Origin: Parietaria judaica
Lineage: Eukaryota > Streptophyta > Magnoliopsida > Rosales > Urticaceae
DNA length: 64,000 nt
Direction of reading: 5' to 3'
Assembly: GCA_954871525.1 (NCBI GenBank)
Contig: OX940863.1
Coordinates: 40,658,501 to 40,722,500, forward strand
This document shows positions 56,251 to 64,000 of the stretch, in pieces. Position numbers and translations under genes: made by a program. The notes beneath the pieces are model-generated. The model did not search any database, was not told the DNA's origin, and saw nothing but the letters and a program-made list of their open reading frames with translations. Every line of letters begins with the position of its first letter. Positions within the stretch are counted from its first letter, which is position 1.

Positions 56251-56755
56251 GGAAGAAAGTAGAACGGAGAAGAAGAAAGAGGATAAGTTATGAATGAAAA
56301 AGCAAATGAGCAGACGAGATATTAGGAATTCAAAAAATTGATTTAAAACAGATCTGACGGACGAGGATGGAAGGCGCATAATTGAATCAAAGGCCCAAAT
56401 CAAGCGACACTTGGGATACACGAGGTATACTCTAGTGTTTTCTGACGTCAAGGGGACACGCGCCGAATCGAAAAGACACGAGTTAACTGAAGAGACGTGA
56501 CGAATTCCCAAAAGGAGACACATGTAAAGAAGATAGTTGGATTCGAGAAGGGTTGCGACACTTGAGATCACCTTGAGCAATGAAATTATTTTTAAAAACT
56601 CAACATCACCATCGCCAGCGCAATTAGGGGAAATTGGGAGACGTCGCTTTTTCATCATTGATTCGTCGATGCGATGAGTCCCGCCGGTTGAGTTGCAAAC
56701 TTTAGCTTCATATTTTACCAACTACTTCCAATATTTGATAAAATAAAGGGCTATC
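56251..56755. other. Gypsy B sequence between antisense ORF and 3' LTR
   Basis: Unique sequence that may contain the promoter of the antisense ORF. AAATAAAGGG (56740-56750), close to the LTR, is a possible weak PPT. No gene seen. Confidence 0.4.
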
Positions 56756-57429
56756 TATTGAGGTACGATTTCATCTACAACAATTTACATTGTTACGATG
56801 AAATCTACCTCTGACGCTTAATAAGTTAGGCTTCATTAGCCCAAAACCCAATATCTCTATAAGCCCAGTAAACCAAGTAAATGAAGATGAACTCAGACCT
56901 AGGGGATGAAGGTTTGTAGTAGCGTGGAAAACATCCAGCGATGGCCGTCGTCGATGATACCTCTGCGACGACGACCATCGCTGGACCATAAAATGACGAG
57001 GAGAGTAGCGACAAGACAATTTTTCATCGACAAAGATAATAGCTACCAAGGGAAAGACTGAAGGAAGAATCAGTGCAATAAGCATGGCAGAAGCGATGCT
57101 CCTGCCAATTGACGATGACAATTACGCCCTTGATTGCAGCCATGCAATTATGACCATTATGAGGGAATCAAACGCAAATTCTAAAAGCCCAATTATAAAG
57201 ACTTATTTGAATATCTTAGCTAAGTATAAATAGTGGGCTAAGACTCATGTACAAGGGATCGCACATTTTTGCACCATCATTACACACGTAAAAAGGGTTT
57301 CTCTTCGAACCCCAATCACTCAACAAACAAATTGGAATTAACGGAAAGACCCGAGCTCTTAGGTAAATTAAAATTGGAATTATACCCCCGTAACTCAGTG
57401 ACTGCGGAGGCCGATTTTTTACCTCAACA
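56756..57429 (+). repeat. Shared LTR: Gypsy B 3' LTR and start of copy 3
   Basis: 674 bases matching 38513-39230. The start reads TATTGAGG (for TGTTGAGG) and the end CCTCAACA. TATAAATA at 57225-57232. It ends the main Gypsy B element and is directly followed by a PBS, so it also serves as the 5' LTR of the next internal region. Confidence 0.88.
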
Positions 57430-57432
57430 GTT

Positions 57433-57450
57433 TGGCGCCCACCAAGGGGC
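57433..57450 (+). other. Gypsy B copy 3 primer-binding site
   Basis: TGGCGCCCACCAAGGGGC, identical to the site at 39234. Confidence 0.75.
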
Positions 57451-57496
57451 AGATGTGCTTTTCAACGCGTAGCTAAATCACAAAATTGTCTGAGAA

Positions 57497-58719
57497 ATGG
57501 CAACGGAGAAGGAGTCAGACGCATAGAGCCAGGAAGAAGAGTGGTAGCAGTAGCAGAAGTTGGCGGCCTTGGGATGTCAACACGTAGAAAATTCCCTACC
57601 AATCCAACGCCTGGGGAATTCCTCTATGGTTCAGTCGACGTTCTCAACGGTGGAGGAGTATGAGCACAGGATAGCAGCAGGGCAGGCAGCGAACGGCACA
57701 CGAGGCAACGCGAGGATAACAGCAGGGCAGGTAGCGAACGACACATGAGGATCGGAAGAAGGCGGATCCAAAGGAGCAGAGGCAGTATTGACTGGGGGGA
57801 CTGCGGTTCCATCGCCCATGCACGAAAGCCGGGGCAATCTCCCGCCATAATTCCCATACATTAATGGAAATCATTTTAATAATGGGAACATGAGTGGGAC
57901 TTCTCGGCAATTCATGGAGCGATGAATCAATTTTCCTCCACTCAACCTGCCACAGCAACATGAGCAGATGACATGAATGCCGCAGCTACTACCGTCGACG
58001 GTGATGCCGACGAACCGATTAGCGGAAGGAAAAGACCAAATCAGCAGAGTGATCAGGGAATTAAACTCCAAAATTGGATACGTCACATCATAGATGCACA
58101 AGGCGACGAACGCGGCCCTAGAAATTGAATGGCTCGTGGAGGAAACAAGAAACGCCCCTTTCTCGGCAACGATCTCCAACGTTCGAGTACATGACATGCG
58201 AAATATCACGTTCACGCATTTTGGGAGAGCGACGGACCAAAAAGCGCACGTCAAAGCTTTCAACTTAGCGAGGGTAAGAGTGAATGCCCAAGGAATAGAG
58301 AGAGAGTCGATACTATGCCTTCTCTTCGTGGACAGTTTGCAAGGACCTGCCTTGGAATGCATTTCAAGGCTCTCGCTTAACTCTATCTATTGTTTCAATG
58401 ACCATGTGTCCCATTTCTTAAGGCACTACTCAATGTACGTGCAGACAGAGGTGAAGATCACGGATCTTTGGAATCTGGAGCAAGGCAGGAACGAAGGACT
58501 GTGGAAGTTCATCGGTAGATTCAAGGAGGTGTTGGACAAGATCTCGAGAGTCGAGGATTCAAATGCTATCTTAGCTCTGAAGCGAGGATTATAGTATGAG
58601 GCCCCTTGAAAAGGCGTCTCGTGGAAGAATGGATGCAAGGAGAGATAAAGAGCATGGATCTAAGAGACCGCACTGACACTTCATTCCAGAAGAGTGCCGA
58701 CAATAACGGTCAAGGAGGC
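57497..58719 (+). pseudogene. Gypsy B copy 3 gag
   Basis: Begins MATEKESDA and soon meets stops. Around 57668-57750 a 45-bp unit is duplicated (AGGATAGCAGCAGGGCAGG and AGGATAACAGCAGGGCAGG). The capsid domain (58094-58594) is open: RNAPFSATISNVRVHDMRNI, DQKAHVKAFNLARVRVNAQG, LFVDSLQGPALECISRLS, ITDLWNLEQGRNEGLWKF. Unlike the main copy it keeps the KAHVKAF part. It ends by deletion at 58607, then a short knuckle remnant, and is cut at 58719. Confidence 0.82.
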
Positions 58720-59970
58720 TGTTGGGAAATTGGATCTTCTCTGATACCAATTGTTGGAAAAATTGGATCTCTACGATACCAATTTCAGGGGATCACGTCT
58801 CAGATCTCGTGAACCGTCCGGGTAACATTTAAAACAATTATTTTAGGCGAAAAATATGTTAACTGACCAACGGTGCGAACATCGGATAATAACCAGATTA
58901 CAAGATCTGATAACTATTAGGTAATCTAATATTCATAAATCATTATTAATAATCTAGTCTATATGAAATAAATAGAAAGCAGTAAATGGTCGTATTTATT
59001 AACCCAATGCATTAGTCCGTACTTCAGTTGATGACTTCCGGCTGTGCGTTCTGAACTTGGCAGGCCTTCGCCGGTGCTGAGGGAAACACCCGTGATCTTC
59101 CGGGATATTCTCCTGGATTCGTCGTACCGAAGCGTGGGCTTCGCTGACAGGACTCTGTCGCAAACTTTAACTGATGGTTCTTTTTAAGCTTCCGGAGAAC
59201 TAAGTCTCTAAAGTCGAAAAAGAGAGAGAGATCAGTAGCAAAAAATTTGCAGACCCTAAGAGAGAGGGAGAGATCGAATTTTACTCTGGGGAAAGGTGTG
59301 TAAAAATGAATAGAATGAGCTCCCTATTTATAGCCTCAGACTGTTACCGAATTGGAGAAATTCTTTCCATAATTTTCGAATTATATATAATTAAATATAA
59401 TTAACTATTTCAATCCAATGGTCTAGATTTAATCTTATCTAAATCCAAGGGATATAATTAATTAAAGATTTAATTCTATAAGAAAGACTTGGTAAAATCA
59501 AAATCCAATCCTATCCTCTTATCATTAAATTTGAAATATATATATATTTAGATCCAACGGTTGAGATAAATCTTAAACCGATCTAATGGATCAAATTAAT
59601 TCAGGACAAAATCAAATACCCTAAGACTTGGTAAAAGCCCTAATTAGATTTTATCCTTATCATAATTTCAAAAATTATATATTATATATATAATTAATTA
59701 ATTTCCAATCGGATGATAAAGATTAAATCTTAAACCGATCTAACAGATACAATTAATTAGATTAAATTCGAAAACCCTAAGCTTGGTCACCAAGCTATTA
59801 ATTTCGAATTATGGATAGGGTCAAAATCAATTATCTTAATCCAATAGTTGATATTAAATCCTAACCGATCAAGTGGATTAAATTGATTATAGGGTTTTGC
59901 TCAAATACCAAAACGTTTGGCACTTATGCCGAAAATATGAAAGTCTAATCATTCGAATGCAATACGGTTG

Positions 59971-61366
59971 TGTTGGACATGTGTGTCCTTAAACAAGATA
60001 TTTTATCCATTTGTAAAAGATTATGACAAGTCGTTGAAGAAAGATGATGCTTATTATGATAATCTTATTATAGTTTCTGGTAGAGTAAAATAGAATGTTT
60101 GATCCTTAGTTCATAAAGGATGCAATTATGTATTATTATCACAAAAGAGTCAATGTGAGGAAGAATTAATAATCATAATAAATGAACTTAAAATGTCTGT
60201 GACCTGATTAACTGGGTGGGAGCCCATTAATCGTATAAGGTCATTAATGTGACTAAGTGACAATCCTATTCTGGATTTTGTGTGTGTCACACTCACTAGA
60301 ACCGCATTAAGTATGAAGTGGTCATTAATGTGACTAAGTGACAATCCTATTCTTGATTTTGTGTGTGTCACACTCATTAGAACCGCATTAAGTATGAAGT
60401 GTCTTCATACTGGACTGGACCTGACTTAAACTCCGGAAGTTATCATATAAGACCGTCACTGATAACTTGGAGTTGAGTCACTAGTAGATGATCAAATGGA
60501 TATTCGATCTAAGTCCTGAGTGATCTTGAGTCCGAGTTGCTGGCTTGATTGTTCTTTGATTTAACCGTTAAAGAACACAATATATTACCATTGTTCCCAA
60601 CACTATTATTTTGGGAACATGATAGTCAGCTGTAAGGGTACCTCTCATTGCATTTTCATCCTTGACTCAGTCAATAATATTATGAGTAACCCACTTATGG
60701 TTTCGATTCATAAGTTGCGCACGGGTACCTCTCACTTCTCACCACCGACAATCAAAGGAATCATCATGACTCTGAAGAGAGCTGTGTGATGCCCATGTTC
60801 CTAAAATAATAGTGTTGGGAACAACAATAATATACTGTGCTCTTTAACGGTTAAATCAAAGAATAATCAAGTCATCAGCTCGGACTGAAGATCACTCAGG
60901 ACTTAAATCGAATATCTATTTGATCATCCACTAGTGACTCAACTCTAAATTATCAGTGACGGTCTTATATAATAACTACCGGAGTTTAAGTCAGGCCAAG
61001 TCAAGTATTAAGCCACTTCATACTTAATGCACTTCTATAGTTAGTGTGACACACACACAATCTAGAAAAGGATTGTCACTTAGTCACATTAATGACCTTA
61101 TACGATTAGTGGGCTCCTACCCAGTTAATCAGGTCACGGACATTTTAAGTTCATTTATTATGATTATTAATTCTTCCTCACATTGACTCTGTTGTGATAA
61201 TAATAACATAATTGCATCATTTATGAACTAAGGAACAAACATTCTATTTTACTCTACCAGAAACTATAATAAGATTAACATAATAAGCATCATCTTTTAT
61301 TCAACGATTTGTCTAAATCTTTTACAGATGGACTAAAACAGCTTGTTTAAGGACACATGTCCAATA
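59971..61366. repeat. Large inverted repeat inside the family C LTR
   Basis: The left arm, 59971 to about 60620, starts TGTTGGACATGTGTGTCCTT. The right arm, about 60803-61366, is its reverse complement, ending AAGGACACATGTCCAATA. The arms are about 0.56-0.65 kb and the spacer about 180 bp. The left arm is longer because of an 81-bp tandem duplication. Confidence 0.8.
60239..60400 (+). repeat. 81-bp tandem duplication
   Basis: GGTCATTAATGTGACTAAGT ... AAGTATGAAGT occurs twice in a row (about 60239-60318 and 60319-60400) with two or three differences. The other family C LTRs have it once. Confidence 0.9.
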
Positions 61367-61378
61367 ATCTCCCACTTG
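61367..61378 (-). other. Family C Copia polypurine tract
   Basis: Minus strand AAGTGGGAGATT, directly before the 3' LTR, eight bases after the pol stop. Confidence 0.8.
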
Positions 61379-61381
61379 TAC

Positions 61382-62125
61382 TTAAAGAAGATGACCCATG
61401 TCTTTTAGACCTATATTTTCCAGATGCCTCCTAAATATTTTCTCTAGTAATGTCTTGGTAAATGGATCAGCCAGATTGTCTTCCGAAGCTATTTTCACAA
61501 CCCTTACATCGCCATGACGTACTATTTATCTAATGAGATGGTATTTACGTTCTATATGTTTCGCCTTGGTTTGGTCTCTGGGCTCTTTATAATTTTCCAG
61601 CGCACCACTGTTGTCACAGTATAGTGATTGTGGCCCATCTACATCTGGAACTACTTCTAGCTCTATGTAAAAATTCTTAAGCCAAACTGATTCTTTGGTT
61701 GCCTCACAGGCGGCCATGTATTCAGCTTCCATTGTCGAATCTATGATACAAGATTGCTTTACGCTTTTCCAGAATATCGCTCCACCAGCAAGGGTGAACA
61801 CTGCTCCCGATGTCGAATTTCTCGCGTCTCTATCAGACATAAAGTCTGAGTCAGTGTAGCCTAATGGATTCAGTTTTGATCCTGAAAACACTAACATATA
61901 GTCTCTTGTTCTCCCAAGGTACTTGATAATGTTCTTCACTGCAGTCCAGCGAGCCATACGCGGGATGGATTGGTATCTTCTTAAAACTCCCACAGCGTAA
62001 CAGATGTCTGGCCTAGTACACTGTATAGCGTACATCAAACTTCCTACTGCTGAAGCATAGGGTATCCGCCTCATCTCGTCTTGTTCTTTCGGAGAAGTAG
62101 AGCACTGCATCCTATTAAGGAACAC
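61382..62125 (-). pseudogene. Family C Copia RNase H
   Basis: Minus-strand text: RIPYASAVGSLMYAIQCTRP, GYTDSDFMSD (D), STMEAEYMAACEATKESVWL (E), LYCDNSGALENYKEPRDQTK (D), KHIERKYHLIR. A stop at about 61526 follows, then LADPFTKTLLEKIFRRHLEN to a TAA at 61382. All catalytic acids are present; one stop breaks it. It removes the RNA strand in reverse transcription. Confidence 0.88.
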
Positions 62126-62997
62126 TCCATGTCTGGTTGGTAAATAACCCCCTTGGAGTTTGCAATTGCAGAACGGTCAAGCACCTTATCAATGTAGGTT
62201 GCTTGTGATAAAGCTAGAAGCCTGTTGTTGCGATCCCTAAAAATACGGATCCCAAGAGCATAATCTGCTTCTCCCATGTCCTTCATTTGGAATTGCGTAG
62301 ATAGCCACGTTTTCACGTCCGATAACCTGTTCACACTGTTTCCAATGAGAAGAATATCATCGACGTATAGAACAAGAAATATTTCCATGATATCATCATT
62401 GAGTTTGTAAATGCAGGCCTCAGTGATGTTCTATATGAATCCATAGGTCTTGATGGTCTTATCATACTTTAGATTCCAAGATTTGGAAGCTTGCTTCAAT
62501 CCATAAATGGATTTCTGTAATCTGCAAACCTTCCCTTCTTGATCCTCTTGCACGAACCCTTCTGGTTGGTCCATATAGATGTTTTTGTTAATATACCCAT
62601 TCAGGAAGGCGGTTTTGACGTCCATCTGCCAAATCTCGAAACTGAGACTACAGGCTATGGCCATGAGAATCCGGATGGACATATACTTAGCAACTGGAGT
62701 GAAGGTCTCATCGAAATAATTACCTTTCCTCTGGGTAAAACCCTTTCACACTAGCTTTGCCTTGAAGGTTTCAACCTTCCCGTCCACTCCTCTCCTTCTC
62801 TTGTATGCCCACTTACATCCAATGGTTTTGAAGCCATCCGTTAAGTCTACAAGTTCCCAGACTTTGTTAGAATCCATTGATTCTATTTCTTGGTTCATGG
62901 CTTCCTTCCATTCTCCCTTATCAGGATCCACCATAGCTTGCCTGTAGCCTATGGGATCTTCAACACTAGTGTTTGTGACAGCTAAGTGAAATTCCAA
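62071..62997 (-). pseudogene. Family C Copia reverse transcriptase
   Basis: Three minus-strand pieces: 62746-62997 (WKEAMNQEIESMDSNKVWEL, GCKWAYKRRRGVDGKVETFK), 62431-62682 (FEIWQMDVKTAFLNGYINKN, LQKSIYGLKQASKSWNLKYD) and 62071-62388 (EIFLVLYVDDILLIGNSVNR). The catalytic YVDD is at 62358-62369. Stops near 62745 and 62430 and a frameshift near 62090 separate the pieces. Confidence 0.9.
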
Positions 62998-63306
62998 CTA
63001 GGTGTGCTCGTAGTATTCATCCGGTATTTTGAACCTCCCACTACATTTGAATACCCCTAGAGTTTCAAGTTAAACTCCAAACGAGAATACTCGTAGTGTC
63101 TAACTGGTCTCATCAACCTCCCACTACGTCTGAGTATCCCTTGGTTGTGATTTTGGGACCATGGTTTCCACACTCTGATTATCAACAAGCGTTGTTGATT
63201 GTGTAATTAATTTGGCTTCTAACAATTCCTCTAGTAATATTTTACTTTGACGTTCATAGTTTATTATAGAGTCATATTCCAAAAAAGTTACTATCGCTGA
63301 AAACAA
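62998..63306 (-). pseudogene. Family C Copia linker between integrase and RT
   Basis: The minus strand shows FSAIVTFLEYDSIINYERQS and KILLEELLEAKLITQSTTLV, typical of the region where integrase ends and the variable linker starts. The rest has stops. Confidence 0.65.
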
Positions 63307-63900
63307 TTACTCTTATATGATCATAAACTATATCTCGTCCGAGTCCCATTAAATGAATAATGTAAAATGATTCTTCCCCTTAATCATTTCTAAAAGGTTC
63401 TTGTTCCTTCATTATAGAACACCTCATTATGCTGGTGTGCAAGGAACCATTGACTAACAAAGAGTAAATTTCTCTTACAGATGATCACTGAACTGAAAGT
63501 TCAGATTCACCCGTTCAGAATAACTGAAGAGTCATAAGTGATTTACTGAATTAAAAACTCGGTTAATGCAATAAATTTCTTGAACTTACAAAAGTTCTAA
63601 TTTACTTTGCATTCATACCATTACCTTGAATACTTTCCAATCATTAGATAAAGTATTCATATACTGCTTGAGCTTGTGTAATGGACCACATACACCAAGT
63701 ATGTACAAGCTTTATATGAACTGTGGTTCTTTAGACCTTTTTCTCATAAAATGGTCTTTTAATCATTTTAATCTTCAGACAAGATTCTCAAACAGGCAGG
63801 GAACTGACGAAGAGTTCACGCATTGGTCCATCATGTTTATCTTATCTAAATTAATATGACTATCTTTTAGATGCCTTAGGTATGATCGATCACATCCATA
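63307..63900 (-). pseudogene. Family C Copia integrase, strongly decayed
   Basis: Only traces remain on the minus strand: LGVCGPLH (compare HTDVCGPL) near 63670-63695 and a possible KTIL*EKG just upstream, plus VNGSLHTS near 63440 where the NGV region would be. It is in the right place for integrase. No catalytic triad can be confirmed. Confidence 0.45.
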
Positions 63901-64000
63901 GTTAACCTTTTTCTGGATGTCACATCCATATTATTCATTCATTATTTCATAATGGTTTGAGATAGTTTATTTCACTCCACCGGACAATCAATCTAAACAA
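63901..64000. other. Window end, presumed interior of the family C Copia
   Basis: No motif recognised; CACATCCATA is repeated near 63890-63930. Probably decayed pol of the same element. Confidence 0.3.

Larger units (their letters stand above)
38513..57429 (+). mobile_element. Gypsy B main copy: Tat-type element with a nested Copia
   Basis: 5' LTR (38513-39230), PBS (39234), gag (39287-41013), protease, RT, RNase H, integrase (41014-51690), 3' tandem repeats (51760-52960), antisense ORF (53750-56250) and 3' LTR (56756-57429). Without the Copia at 43676-51022 the element is about 11.6 kb. The pol frame is continuous apart from single stop codons until the integrase, which is truncated. After the 3' LTR a second PBS and gag follow at once, so the expected TSD (TGTAT lies left of the 5' LTR) is absent. 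It has the Tat gene order and antisense ORF. Confidence 0.88.
57430..58719 (+). mobile_element. Gypsy B copy 3: PBS and gag only
   Basis: It starts with GTTTGGCGCCCACCAAGGGG, the same PBS as at 39231. Gag matches the main copy up to GGTCAAGGAGGC at 58719, where a family C Copia LTR starts. Compared with the main copy it lacks about 0.4 kb at 58607: the text jumps from ATGAGGCCCC to TTGAAAAG. No pol is present before the Copia insertion. Confidence 0.85.
58720..61366 (-). repeat. Family C 3' LTR, rearranged
   Basis: Left end TGTTGGGAAATTGG, right end CATGTCCAATA next to the PPT. Both flanks match the LTRs at 5844-8596 and 33691-36229. The middle (59971 to about 60640) is replaced by a forward piece of the same LTR start, so it forms an inverted repeat with the right end. 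A TATA box in reverse orientation lies near 59325-59335. Confidence 0.85.
58720..64000 (-). mobile_element. Family C Copia element, 3' LTR and pol, running off the window
   Basis: On the minus strand: decayed integrase (63307-63900), linker, RT, RNase H (61382-63306), PPT (61367-61378) and 3' LTR (58720-61366). The 5' LTR and gag lie beyond the window. It entered Gypsy B copy 3 at GAGGC (58715-58719), which is the only TSD copy visible. Several stops and frameshifts. The same LTR family appears as a solo at 5844 and a truncated copy at 33691. Confidence 0.88.

Overview
The window looks like intergenic DNA from a flowering plant with a repeat-rich nuclear genome, probably a eudicot, although the species cannot be told from the sequence. 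It holds no convincing host protein gene, no tRNA or rRNA and no CRISPR array. Nearly all of it is LTR retrotransposons, many nested inside one another, in a background rich in A and T. The elements have LTRs, tRNA primer-binding sites, polypurine tracts and 5-bp target-site duplications (TSDs). Two superfamilies are present: Ty1/Copia (gene order gag-protease-integrase-RT-RNase H) and Ty3/Gypsy (gag-protease-RT-RNase H-integrase).

Layout. 1-2909: end of a Copia pol (+), split by a 2.1-kb solo LTR. 2910-4410: AT-rich DNA without genes. 4411-about 30221: a large Tat-type Gypsy element on the minus strand (Gypsy A). It contains a second solo LTR (5844-8596) and a nearly complete 9.7-kb Copia (Copia D, 13848-23551) inserted in its integrase. 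Between the pol and 3' LTR of Gypsy A lie a GC-rich antisense ORF region (8600-11820) and an array of 113-bp tandem repeats (12260-13055). 30222-31818: unassigned DNA. 31819-36476: truncated copy 1 of a second Tat-type family (Gypsy B, +), split by a truncated Copia LTR. 36477-38512: a probable CACTA transposon end and another LTR-like fragment. 38513-57429: the main Gypsy B copy (+). It is interrupted between RNase H and integrase by a 7.35-kb Copia that keeps only gag (43676-51022) and carries its own 3' tandem repeats and antisense ORF. 57430-58719: a second Gypsy B internal region that starts directly after the shared LTR. 58720-64000: a minus-strand Copia (family C) that runs off the window, with a rearranged LTR containing a large inverted repeat.

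How the parts work together. No element looks able to move on its own: every pol has stop codons, frameshifts or deletions. Four insertions have a TSD-like 5-bp repeat (AGTGG, AGAAC/AGAGC, GTGGT, ATGGA). For three of them the interrupted pol reading frame becomes continuous when the insertion and one TSD copy are removed, which fixes the order of events. Both Tat elements carry an antisense extra ORF and tandem repeats between pol and the 3' LTR, as is known for this lineage. The points most worth a second look are the possible intron in the antisense ORF, the gag-only Copia, the LTR-internal-LTR-internal chain of Gypsy B, and the inverted repeat inside the family C LTR.
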